Shown piece after piece: positions 1-5,730 of a stretch of 5,730 bases of DNA; the stretch's first letter is position 1; each line of letters begins with the position of its first letter. The notes below the pieces were generated by a model, which searched no databases, was not told the DNA's origin, and worked only from the letters and a program-made list of their open reading frames with translations. Source of the DNA: an uncultured bacterium (GTDB lineage Bacteria > Verrucomicrobiota > Lentisphaeria > Victivallales > UBA1829). The position numbers and the translations under genes were made by a program. The stretch spans positions 1 through 5,730 of the forward strand of contig URNE01000176.1 in assembly GCA_900549045.1 (NCBI GenBank), in the 5' to 3' direction.

Positions 1-2
1 AG

Positions 3-1025
3 GATGCGGAGGCGGAAACCACCCTGCGCCCTCAGAATTTCAGCTCTTTCCCCGGGCAGACCAAGACGAAGGACCGTCTGGAAATCTACGTCGCCGCGGC
101 GAAAAACCGTTCCGAGCCGCTCGGACATCTCCTCCTCAGCGGACCTCCGGGACTCGGCAAAACCACGCTCGCCTACATCATCGCCAATGAAAAGGGCGCG
201 AACATCAAAACCTCCAGCGGGCCCGTCATCGAAAAACCCGGCGACCTCGCGGGGCTGCTCACCTCGCTCGAAAAAGGCGACATTCTGTTCATCGACGAAA
301 TCCACCGTCTGAACACCGCAGTCGAAGAGTATCTCTACAGTGCCATGGAGGATTTCTTCATCGACATCATGATCGACCAGGGACCCGGTGCGCGCTCGGT
401 GCGGCTGACCATTCCCGAATTCACGCTCATCGGAGCGACCACACGCCAGGGGCTTCTCTCCGCTCCGCTGCGCTCCCGCTTCGAACTCTCACTCCGCCTC
501 GACTACTACAGCCCGGAGGAACTGCGCGACATCGTTCTCCGCTCCGCAGGAATTCTCAAAGTCGGAATCGACCCGGAAGGCGCGTTTGAAATAGCACGCC
601 GCAGCCGCGGAACTCCGCGAATCGCAAACAATCTCCTCCGCTGGACCCGCGATTTCGCCCAGGTCAAAGGCAAAGGACACATCACGCGGGAACTCGCCGC
701 GGCAGCGCTCTCCATGCTCGACATCGACGACAGCGGACTCGACGAGATGGACAAGCGCATTCTTGAAACAATCATGGTCAATTTCAAAGGCGGACCGGTC
801 GGTCTGAACTCGCTTTCCGTTGCCGTCGGCGAGGAAGCGGACACCATCGAGGACGTCTATGAACCATATCTCATTCAGGAAGGATACATGATGCGCACGC
901 CGCAGGGACGAATCGTTTCGGACAAATCGTGGAGCATGTTCGGTCTCACGCCCCCGTCCTATCCGAACGGTATCCGGCGCGGAGCGCGCAAAATCATCGA
1001 CGATCAGCAGGAACTGCCGTTCTGA
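3..1025 (+). CDS. ruvB: Holliday junction branch migration DNA helicase RuvB (5' end missing)
   Basis: RuvB is the hexameric AAA+ motor that, with RuvA, drives branch migration of Holliday junctions before RuvC cuts them. The reading frame enters at base 3 with no start codon in the window. By comparison with E. coli RuvB (336 aa) about 20 N-terminal residues are missing. The visible 340 residues contain Walker [10 protein letters not shown] (47-55), Walker B with LFIDEIHR (95-102), sensor 1 GATTR (144-148), the arginine-finger segment APLRSRF (154-160) and sensor 2 GTPR (203-206). The C-terminal winged-helix DNA-binding domain follows, with GGPVGLNSL and EPYLIQEGY. All key motifs are intact, so the gene looks functional. 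After the usual TPP end there is a slightly longer basic/acidic tail ending LPF. An internal ATG at 345 is not a plausible start because Walker A and B lie upstream in the same frame. RuvA would be expected upstream but is outside the window. Confidence 0.97.
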   Translation, partial: DAEAETTLRPQNFSSFPGQTKTKDRLEIYVAAAKNRSEPLGHLLLSGPPGLGKTTLAYIIANEKGANIKTSSGPVIEKPGDLAGLLTSLEKGDILFIDEIHRLNTAVEEYLYSAMEDFFIDIMIDQGPGARSVRLTIPEFTLIGATTRQGLLSAPLRSRFELSLRLDYYSPEELRDIVLRSAGILKVGIDPEGAFEIARRSRGTPRIANNLLRWTRDFAQVKGKGHITRELAAAALSMLDIDDSGLDEMDKRILETIMVNFKGGPVGLNSLSVAVGEEADTIEDVYEPYLIQEGYMMRTPQGRIVSDKSWSMFGLTPPSYPNGIRRGARKIIDDQQELPF

Positions 1026-1718
1026 TCATTTCCAGGACGGCGAAACTTTCTCGATCTCACAGAACGGACGCCGGATGCCTTTCACCCACAGCTGACGCCC
1101 GGTGATCCGCACCATGCGGTTTTCCCACAGGCTCAGATTCAGGCGGGGTGAAAGCAGATAGCCGATCGGAAGTTTTTTGCCGTTGATTTCCAGTATCAGT
1201 TCATACGAAGCGGAACCGACCGGTTCCGAAAGGCGGACCGGAATGCCTTCCACGGTCATAAGGTAATTGTCGCGCCGGATCTTCTCGTCCGTTTTCGCCG
1301 GCGCGGCGGGTTCGCGGAAAAAACGGCTGTGGACATAGCCGCGCAAACCGCGGAGCGGCGCTATCCGGAGCCACGCGCCGTCATACGCACGTTCCAGGAT
1401 CCGAACCTTCTCCGCCGTTTCCGGACGGCTGTAATGATACGCCGGGTATATCACGCCCGGCCCCGAACGCAAACGGGCGGACTCTTTCAACGAACCGTCC
1501 GCATTCAAGAAAACGGAAGCGACCCACACCGGAGCTTTTTCCGGAAGGTCGATTCCGCACCACTCCCCCGTCTTCTCCCTCACGGCCGCGGACGCATCCG
1601 CATCTGCGGTTGCGACGATTTCCCCGTCAAGCGACGGTTCAATGCGCACATTCCAGCTCTCCGCGCCGGCAAGCGGAACGGAGAGCAGAAGCAGAAAATG
1701 ACGCGGGGAAAACCGCAT
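1026..1718 (-). CDS. Secreted SH3b-domain protein of unknown function
   Basis: This is a 230-residue protein. Residues 1-19 look like a Sec signal peptide: basic start MRFSPRH, hydrophobic FLLLLSVPLA, and an AGA site before E20. There is no lipobox cysteine, so the product is probably periplasmic or otherwise exported. Residues about 80-134 read as a bacterial SH3 (SH3b) domain, with ARLRSGPG, then GAWLRIAP and GYVHSRFF, the usual pattern of such domains. Residues about 46-72 (GEWCGIDLPEKAPVWVAS) look like the second half of another, more degenerate SH3b copy. The C-terminal part (150-230) is rich in beta strands (LILEING, MVRITGRQLWVKG) and could be a small barrel; I do not recognise it. SH3b domains usually bind cell-wall peptides or mediate protein contacts, so an envelope role is inferred and no enzyme motif is visible. 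It is the last gene of the leftward operon, and its ATG overlaps the previous stop by one base. Confidence 0.85.
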   Translation of the reverse strand: MRFSPRHFLLLLSVPLAGAESWNVRIEPSLDGEIVATADADASAAVREKTGEWCGIDLPEKAPVWVASVFLNADGSLKESARLRSGPGVIYPAYHYSRPETAEKVRILERAYDGAWLRIAPLRGLRGYVHSRFFREPAAPAKTDEKIRRDNYLMTVEGIPVRLSEPVGSASYELILEINGKKLPIGYLLSPRLNLSLWENRMVRITGRQLWVKGIRRPFCEIEKVSPSWK

Positions 1719-1720
1719 CA
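1716..1720 (-). promoter_or_regulatory. TGATG stop/start overlap (translational coupling)
   Basis: On the minus strand TGATG holds both the stop of the DUF4380-like gene (TGA) and the ATG of the SH3b gene, sharing one A. No good Shine-Dalgarno sequence precedes the ATG; the bases before it encode the end of the upstream protein (Val-Phe-Gly). Translation of the SH3b protein therefore probably depends on ribosomes terminating and restarting here, which ties its amount to that of the upstream protein. Confidence 0.7.
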
Positions 1721-2596
1721 GCCGAAGACCAGTTCGGCGTCCGCTTCATCAAGGATTTCCTTGCTGAGACGGAGCGCGGTCCAGACTTCCGTGTGCTGAA
1801 CCTCTTCCCCGTAAGCGAGCTGATAGAGCGGGCTGAGGGTTTCGATTTCCAGCATCTGATCGTTGGTGTAGCACTCGACGCTGCATCCGTTGTCCGGATA
1901 TTCTGCGTCGACGAAATGCTCGTACTTCTTGATGAAGGTGATTCCCTTGTTCTGATAGGCGATCCAGCCGTCTTCGCAGTTGCAGCCCATTTTGGCGGGT
2001 CCGCACTTGGAATCCTGCTGAACAAGCGTGTATTTGGAACCGAAACGGATTCTGCCGTCGGAAAGCGTCACATACGGCCAGAGGGAGATGAAGGTGTTCG
2101 GAAGCAGCGCTTCGGGATCGCCCTGCGGCATCGGGATGATCGCCTTTCCGCCCGGCGCCATCACAGTAATGCCCCATGCGGCAAGCTCGACATCCCAGCG
2201 GTTGCAGTTGCGCAGGGTGTGGACGATCTTGAAGGAATCGCCCTTGACCGGGATGATTTCAATCGTCTTCTCGATTCCGGCGTTCGCATCGGGTCCGGCA
2301 TGAAGCGTGACGCCCTTCGCGGAGTCCTTGACGTCGACCGGGAAATTGTCGATGGTCTGCGTGCGGATCTTGTCCTCGGGGGAATGCCAGAGACGGTGTC
2401 CGCCGTAGTTGTTCCACTCGTCGCCGCCGGTCTGTCCCGCCGTTTCCGGAAAGATATGGAAAAGGTTGTCGGAGCCGTCGAAGAACGCGCCCACGATACG
2501 GGGTCCGATCTCCGTCGCAACGATCAGTTTCAGCTTGCCGCTGGAGATCTCGATGCAGTTCTTCCAGCCCATGAATTCGACTCTTTTGTGTGCCAT
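1718..2596 (-). CDS. DUF4380 / aldose 1-epimerase-like (galactose-mutarotase fold) protein
   Basis: This is a 292-residue protein without signal peptide or membrane segment, so probably cytoplasmic. It resembles DUF4380 proteins, a branch of the galactose-mutarotase-like carbohydrate-binding fold. Seen here are an N-terminal strand pair with the EIGPRIVG turn (29-36), the GGHRLWHSPED motif (65-75) and a C-terminal stretch ETLSPLYQLAYGEEVQHTEVW (252-272), typical of the last sheet of these sandwiches. In true aldose epimerases a catalytic Glu and His act on the sugar C1; I cannot assign these pair members with certainty here, so epimerase activity is only a possibility. It may instead bind or process a sugar. 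Cysteines are fairly frequent (for example the CGPAKMGCNC stretch), which is unusual enough to note. The ATG at 2596 has a good ribosome binding site. The gene lies 24 bases after the prenyl synthase stop and overlaps the SH3b gene by one base, so it is the middle gene of the operon. Confidence 0.8.
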   Translation of the reverse strand: MAHKRVEFMGWKNCIEISSGKLKLIVATEIGPRIVGAFFDGSDNLFHIFPETAGQTGGDEWNNYGGHRLWHSPEDKIRTQTIDNFPVDVKDSAKGVTLHAGPDANAGIEKTIEIIPVKGDSFKIVHTLRNCNRWDVELAAWGITVMAPGGKAIIPMPQGDPEALLPNTFISLWPYVTLSDGRIRFGSKYTLVQQDSKCGPAKMGCNCEDGWIAYQNKGITFIKKYEHFVDAEYPDNGCSVECYTNDQMLEIETLSPLYQLAYGEEVQHTEVWTALRLSKEILDEADAELVFG

Positions 2597-2604
2597 GTTT
2601 GTTT

Positions 2605-2609
2605 CTCCT
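2605..2609 (-). promoter_or_regulatory. Ribosome binding site of the DUF4380-like gene
   Basis: AGGAG on the minus strand lies 8 bases before the ATG at 2596, in the short gap after the prenyl synthase stop. It fixes this ATG as the start. The gap holds no hairpin or T-run, so nothing suggests that transcription ends between the two genes. Confidence 0.8.
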
Positions 2610-2620
2610 GTATTTTAAGG

Positions 2621-3697
2621 TCAGACATTTCGTTTCAGCAGTTCCTCCGCCAGCTCTTCCAGCAGGGAACGGTATTTGGTTCCGGGAAGCGAAGCAAGAT
2701 TCGCCATAGCCTTATCCGACGACTCCTCCGCCGCACGGACAACCGCGGCGCGCGCGCCGCACTCTTCCAGCAGGGAGCGGATTTTCGCAATATCCGCCTC
2801 CGCATACGCCGGACGCTTCATCAGCGCCGCGAGCTCGGCGCGGCCGGATTCGGTCAAACGCTCCAGTGCCTCCAGATAAAGAACGGTCGGCTTGCCCTCG
2901 CGAAAATCCGAACAGAGCGGCTTGCCGAACTTTGCCTCGTCGCCGTAAACGCCGAGCAGGTCGTCGCAGAGCTGGAACGCGTATCCGAGCTCCGAGGCGA
3001 ACTCCGAAAGCGCGGCAACCGGGTTCGCGGTCCAGTCGGGCGTATCAAGCCCGGCCATCGCGCCGCATTCGGCGGAAAACGCAAGCAGAGCCCCCGTCTT
3101 GCCGCGGATCATGTCTATCACCTCCGCTTTCGGCGGAAGCACCTTGCGGTATTCGAACTCCACATCCAGAGCTTCGCCGGAAATGAGCTCCCGGTTGAGA
3201 AAAGACTGCATTCTCCGCGCCATTGCAAGCGCGGTTTCAGGAGAAACGCCGCGGTCGGTCGAGCGCAGCAGAACATCCGACGCCCACGCCTGCTGAACGT
3301 CTCCGGTCAGAATGGCAAAATCCGTTCCGTACTTTTCCGCACGCCCGGGAAGCAGCCCGAACCGCGCCGCGCCCTCTTTCCGCAGTTCCATATGACATGT
3401 CGGTTTTCCGCGACGGACCTCGTCGCAGTCGATAATGTCGTCATGAACAAGGGTCCAGTTGTGGAAGATTTCACACGCGGCGGCCGCGTTGAGCGCTCGC
3501 GCCGGATCGCCGCCGACCGCGCCGCAGGACCAGAGCGCGAGAACCGGGCGAAGCCGTTTTCCTCCGCGCATCGGATAGAGCCGCACCGCCTTGCGCAGCG
3601 CCTCCGGACGGATCCGCGACGGGAACGGATCGTCCGTTATAAATTCGTTTATGAGCCCGCACGCAAGCGCAAGTTCATTTTCCAGTTGACTTTTCAT
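2621..3697 (-). CDS. Polyprenyl (isoprenyl) diphosphate synthase, probably short-chain (FPP/GGPP type)
   Basis: This all-trans prenyltransferase joins isopentenyl diphosphate to allylic diphosphates, making precursors for quinones, carotenoids or lipid carriers. The 358 residues (from the ATG at 3697) contain GGKRLRP (45-51) for IPP binding and the first Asp-rich motif DDIID (86-90) followed by RR (95-96). They also carry KTG (200-202) and the second Asp-rich motif FQLCDDLLG (241-249). All catalytic residues are present. The first Asp motif is the compact DDxxD form without the two-residue insertion of type II bacterial FPP synthases. Trp81 sits five residues before its first Asp, a place where a bulky residue usually limits chain length. 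I therefore infer a C15-C20 product, but sequence alone does not settle this. A GTG at 3706 would add three residues, but it lies inside the likely ribosome binding site. It is the first gene of the leftward operon and divergent from aroE. Confidence 0.92.
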   Translation of the reverse strand: MKSQLENELALACGLINEFITDDPFPSRIRPEALRKAVRLYPMRGGKRLRPVLALWSCGAVGGDPARALNAAAACEIFHNWTLVHDDIIDCDEVRRGKPTCHMELRKEGAARFGLLPGRAEKYGTDFAILTGDVQQAWASDVLLRSTDRGVSPETALAMARRMQSFLNRELISGEALDVEFEYRKVLPPKAEVIDMIRGKTGALLAFSAECGAMAGLDTPDWTANPVAALSEFASELGYAFQLCDDLLGVYGDEAKFGKPLCSDFREGKPTVLYLEALERLTESGRAELAALMKRPAYAEADIAKIRSLLEECGARAAVVRAAEESSDKAMANLASLPGTKYRSLLEELAEELLKRNV

Positions 3698-3713
3698 AAA
3701 ACGCACCTATGTT
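3686..3713 (+). promoter_or_regulatory. Candidate sigma70-type promoter of aroE
   Basis: TTGACT (3686-3691) and TATGTT (3708-3713) are 16 bases apart on the plus strand, a good -35 box with a moderate -10 box, about 60 bases before the aroE ATG. The -35 box lies within the first codons of the divergent prenyl synthase gene. An AT-rich TATATA (3713-3718) just downstream is an alternative -10 but would be too far from the -35 box. Confidence 0.45.
3704..3708 (-). promoter_or_regulatory. Ribosome binding site of the prenyl synthase gene (decides the start)
   Basis: AGGTG on the minus strand lies 6 bases before the ATG at 3697. An in-frame GTG (3706-3704) is part of this very motif and has no Shine-Dalgarno sequence of its own, so the ATG is the better start. 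Confidence 0.65.
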
Positions 3714-3724
3714 ATATATGGAGC

Positions 3725-3752
3725 AATATACACGATAAACGCGGTGAAACAA
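3725..3752 (-). promoter_or_regulatory. Candidate promoter of the leftward prenyl synthase operon
   Basis: On the minus strand TATATT (3730-3725) is preceded at 16 bases by TTGTTT (3752-3747). The -10 box is good and the -35 box weak. Transcription would start near 3718, giving a leader of about 20 bases with the ribosome binding site inside it. No other promoter-like sequence was seen between the three genes of the operon. Confidence 0.4.
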
Positions 3753-3760
3753 ATCCGCAT

Positions 3761-3765
3761 AGAGG
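3761..3765 (+). promoter_or_regulatory. Ribosome binding site of aroE (decides the start)
   Basis: AGAGG lies 5 bases before the ATG at 3771. An in-frame GTG at 3744 would add nine residues but has no Shine-Dalgarno sequence and would put extra residues before the normal family start MIKFAVIGDP. Confidence 0.75.
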
Positions 3766-3770
3766 AAAAA

Positions 3771-4610
3771 ATGATAAAATTTGCAGTCATCGGCGATCCG
3801 ATCGCCCATTCGCTCTCCCCCGCAATGCAGAACGCCGGAATCAAAGCCCTCGGTCTCGATGCGGAATACTTCGCGGAACATGTCCGGCATGATGATCTGA
3901 AGGAATTCACAGAACAGGCTCGCCGCGGACTTGCCGGATTCAACATCACCGTCCCCCATAAAAATGCAATCTTCCCCTTCCTCGACCACATCTCGAAGGA
4001 AGCGCAGGTCGCGGGAAGCGTCAACACAGTCACCGTCAAGAGCGGACGTCTTTACGGCGACACCACCGACGGTTACGGGCTTGCCCAGGCGCTGAAAGAG
4101 GCGTTTCAGTTCGACGTCCGCGGCGGACGCATCGCGTTCATCGGCTGCGGCGGCGCCGCCCATGCGGCCGCGGCATATTTCGCTTCGCAGGGCGCGCAGG
4201 CTCTCCATCTCATCAACCGCACTGTCGCCAAAGCGGATGAACTCGCGGAAAAACTGCGCACCGCTTACGGAACCGATGCGCGGACCTGCGCCATCGACGA
4301 CCATGCGCGGATTTCCGAATTTCTGAACGCCTCGGACGTGGTCATCCAATGCACCAGCCTCGGACTCAAACCGGACGATCCCGCCCCGATTGATCTTTCT
4401 CTTCTTCCGCAGTCCATCAAGGTCTACGACACGATCTACAAGAAGACCCCGATTGTCCGCGAATGTGAACGCCGCGGCATTCCGTTTGCGAACGGACTCG
4501 CGATGCTTCTGCATCAGGGCGCACGCTCCCTGGAGCTCTGGACCGGCCGTCCCGCACCCGTCGAGATCATGCGCGCCGCACTGAACAAAGCCTATGCGGA
4601 AAAGCAATGA
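3771..4610 (+). CDS. aroE: Shikimate dehydrogenase (NADP+)
   Basis: AroE reduces 3-dehydroshikimate to shikimate with NADPH, the fourth step of the shikimate pathway to chorismate and the aromatic amino acids, in the cytoplasm. The 279 residues match the family length (E. coli AroE 272). Visible motifs are the shikimate-binding SLSP (14-17), NITVPHK with the catalytic Lys64, GSVNT with Asn85, and GDTTDG with the catalytic Asp100. The nucleotide fold carries GCGGAAHAA, followed by NRTVAKA, the Arg/Thr-type loop that favours NADP(H). The C-terminal GLAMLLHQGA carries the conserved Gln near shikimate. All key residues are intact. It is AroE rather than the quinate-using YdiB, judging from the NRT motif and length, although the distinction is not absolute. 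The gene stands alone, divergent from the prenyl synthase operon and followed by a gene with its own promoter. Confidence 0.96.
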   Translation: MIKFAVIGDPIAHSLSPAMQNAGIKALGLDAEYFAEHVRHDDLKEFTEQARRGLAGFNITVPHKNAIFPFLDHISKEAQVAGSVNTVTVKSGRLYGDTTDGYGLAQALKEAFQFDVRGGRIAFIGCGGAAHAAAAYFASQGAQALHLINRTVAKADELAEKLRTAYGTDARTCAIDDHARISEFLNASDVVIQCTSLGLKPDDPAPIDLSLLPQSIKVYDTIYKKTPIVRECERRGIPFANGLAMLLHQGARSLELWTGRPAPVEIMRAALNKAYAEKQ

Positions 4611-4715
4611 CCTTCCGCATGTGCGCCGAAACGCCGTTTCCGAGCCGGCTAAAAAAACCATACATCAAAAAACGGAAAAATCGAATTAAAACCAGCCAGA
4701 TTCCCATTTATTCTC

Positions 4716-4743
4716 TTGAAAAGCGGACAAACCACTCTATAAT
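4716..4743 (+). promoter_or_regulatory. Near-consensus sigma70-type promoter of the dehydrogenase gene
   Basis: TTGAAA (4716-4721) and a perfect TATAAT (4738-4743) are 16 bases apart, in an AT-rich stretch that contrasts with the GC-rich genes around it. Transcription would start near 4750, giving a leader of about 37 bases. It is the best promoter match in the window. Confidence 0.75.
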
Positions 4744-4774
4744 ATATCCATACACGAACAACCTCTAAACCGAA

Positions 4775-4782
4775 GGAAGGTG
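4775..4782 (+). promoter_or_regulatory. Ribosome binding site of the dehydrogenase gene
   Basis: GGAAGGTG, with AAGG ending 6 bases before the ATG at 4787, matches the anti-Shine-Dalgarno sequence well and fixes the start. A second in-frame ATG six codons later has no such site. Confidence 0.75.
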
Positions 4783-4786
4783 AATT

Positions 4787-5730
4787 ATGTCTTTCGTGAA
4801 AACTATGGCAACCGTGATCGAGCGTCCCGGCGAAGCGGCGTTCCGTGAAGTGACCCTGACCCCGAAACGCGAGGACACCGTCGTCTGCAAAACCCTGATG
4901 AGCGCCATCAGCACCGGCACCGACATGAAGACCTACCATGGAATGCAGCACCCCGAGCAGTGCTGGTACCCCCTCGTCCCCGGTTATGAAAACATCGGCG
5001 TCGTCCTCGAAGAAGGCTCCTATGCTCCCGGATTCAAAAAGGGCGACCGCGTCATGATCAACGAATGCCGCACCTACATGGACGTCTGCGCGGCATGGGG
5101 CGGCGGAACACAGATTGTTCACAAAGATTCCGCGAACGCCGGCGGCGCGGGCGACCCTCTCTGCAAAATTCCCGACAACGTCACCGACGAACAGGCGGTC
5201 CTCGCCTATCTCTTCTGCGTCTCCCTCAAGGGCGTGGAACGCCTCGGACTCACACCCGACTACACCGGAACGGTCCTCGTCTTCGGCGCGGGCATGAACG
5301 GCGTCGGCGCGGCCCAGATCATCCGCATCAAGTCCCCGAACGCGAAAATCATCATCGCCGAACCGCATCCCTACCGCCAGGGAATCGCAAAGCATTACGC
5401 GGACTTCGTCATAACTCCCGATGAAGCCGGAATCAAAAAGCTCGAAGAGCTCACAAACGGCAAAAAGGCGGACAAGATCATCGAATGTTCCGGCAACCCC
5501 GCGGTTCCGGGAATCCTCTACAAGTTCATCAAGGACGGCGGATGGGCGGATGACGACGAGCCGGGCTATATTCACCTCAACGGCGACTATCCCGAAAAGC
5601 TCCTCTTCGACCACTATCACCGCTGGTTCGTCAAAAACGTCAACATGTCCATGACCTGCGCAATGAAATGGCGCGCAAAAGGACAGATCCTCCAGTGGAT
5701 CAGCGAAGGCAAGATCGACACCACGCATCT
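4787..5730 (+). CDS. Zinc-less medium-chain dehydrogenase/reductase (alcohol/sugar dehydrogenase-like, BchC-like), 3' end missing
   Basis: The frame is open from the ATG at 4787 to the window edge; 314 residues are visible, most of a usual 340-380 aa MDR protein. It has the two-domain MDR layout: a GroES-like N-terminal domain and a Rossmann domain with GAGMNGVG (167-174). Glu192 ends the second strand (IIIAEPHPYR), which suggests NAD(H) rather than NADP(H). The N-terminal domain is atypical. The place of the first catalytic zinc Cys reads AISTGTDMKTYHG (40-52), and the usual GHE reads GYE (66-68). The four-Cys structural zinc loop is absent; only Cys94 and Cys101 are near. The STGT and YPLVPGYE motifs recall BchC-type and related zinc-independent dehydrogenases. 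The substrate is unknown. A sugar, polyol or other alcohol is possible, and bacteriochlorophyll synthesis is not implied because no pigment gene is nearby. The gene has its own strong promoter and may head an operon beyond the window. Confidence 0.85.
   Translation, partial: MSFVKTMATVIERPGEAAFREVTLTPKREDTVVCKTLMSAISTGTDMKTYHGMQHPEQCWYPLVPGYENIGVVLEEGSYAPGFKKGDRVMINECRTYMDVCAAWGGGTQIVHKDSANAGGAGDPLCKIPDNVTDEQAVLAYLFCVSLKGVERLGLTPDYTGTVLVFGAGMNGVGAAQIIRIKSPNAKIIIAEPHPYRQGIAKHYADFVITPDEAGIKKLEELTNGKKADKIIECSGNPAVPGILYKFIKDGGWADDDEPGYIHLNGDYPEKLLFDHYHRWFVKNVNMSMTCAMKWRAKGQILQWISEGKIDTTH

Larger units (their letters stand above)
4611..4786 (+). other. Intergenic region between aroE and the dehydrogenase gene
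   Basis: These 176 bases hold no plausible gene. After aroE come a small inverted repeat GAAAC-GCC-GTTTC (4629-4641) and the palindrome AGCCGGCT (4643-4650). They are followed by A-runs rather than T-runs on this strand, so neither forms a normal rho-independent terminator for aroE. A-tracts at 4651-4657, 4667-4672, 4676-4680 and 4688-4691 make the middle AT-rich and possibly curved. The second half is the promoter and leader of the next gene. Confidence 0.7.

Noticed and set aside
4..312. A 102-codon frame at the window start
   Set aside because: It is a +1-frame shadow of ruvB; the true frame carries Walker A and Walker B through this stretch.
345..1025. A short independent gene starting at the ATG at 345
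   Set aside because: The same frame is open upstream to the window edge and encodes the RuvB ATP-binding motifs, so this is the second part of ruvB.
3713..3730. An operator-like inverted repeat (TATAT ... ATATA) between the divergent genes
   Set aside because: The arms are only five AT-only bases and are better explained as parts of the two -10 regions.
1610..3892. A 760-codon open frame on the plus strand
   Set aside because: It lies antisense to two well-recognised genes (DUF4380-like and prenyl synthase), runs into aroE in the wrong frame, has no ribosome binding site and resembles no family I know. Its Arg-rich low-complexity composition is typical of the stop-poor antisense frame of GC-rich genes.
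4629..4650. A rho-independent terminator after aroE
   Set aside because: The stems (GAAAC/GTTTC and AGCCGGCT) are short and are followed by A-runs on the plus strand; the T-run lies on the wrong side for either direction.
3675..4661. A 328-codon open frame on the minus strand
   Set aside because: It is antisense to aroE, whose catalytic motifs are complete, and it also overlaps the start of the prenyl synthase gene.
4649..5728. A 359-codon open frame on the minus strand
   Set aside because: It is antisense to the dehydrogenase gene, whose protein shows clear MDR motifs, a promoter and a ribosome binding site. The antisense product is rich in Val, Phe and Asp and has no recognisable domain.

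Overview
This is a GC-rich, gene-dense window of ordinary bacterial chromosome with five protein genes and almost no spare DNA. Two genes run off the edges. No tRNA, rRNA, CRISPR array, insertion sequence or phage gene could be seen. The gene set (ruvB, aroE, a DUF4380-type mutarotase-like protein, an SH3b protein and a zinc-less dehydrogenase) fits a heterotrophic, probably Gram-negative bacterium. The mix of a DUF4380-like protein and a BchC-like dehydrogenase makes me lean towards the PVC group, perhaps Lentisphaerota/Victivallales, but that is an impression from protein style and not a demonstrated placement.

Layout: 3-1025 (+) is the Holliday-junction helicase subunit ruvB, lacking its first codons. 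It ends stop-to-stop against a leftward cluster of three genes. In transcription order these are a polyprenyl (isoprenyl) diphosphate synthase (3697-2621), a DUF4380/aldose-epimerase-like protein (2596-1718) and a secreted SH3b-domain protein (1718-1026). The first pair is separated by 23-24 bases and the second overlaps by one base (TGATG), so the three are probably one operon. A 73-base divergent promoter region separates this operon from aroE (3771-4610, +), the NADP-type shikimate dehydrogenase of aromatic amino acid synthesis. A 176-base intergenic region follows, with A-tracts and a near-consensus sigma70-type promoter. It leads to a medium-chain dehydrogenase/reductase (4787 to the window end, +) that has lost the usual catalytic zinc ligands and resembles BchC-like or sugar-dehydrogenase-like members of the family.

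The genes do not form one obvious pathway. RuvB serves recombination, AroE serves the shikimate pathway and the prenyl synthase serves isoprenoid/quinone or lipid-carrier synthesis. The two small operon partners and the dehydrogenase have no assigned substrate. I found no convincing new system. The points most worth a second look are the zinc-less dehydrogenase with its strong promoter, the mixed prenyl synthase/mutarotase-like/SH3b operon, and the extreme compaction at the ruvB and operon 3' ends.
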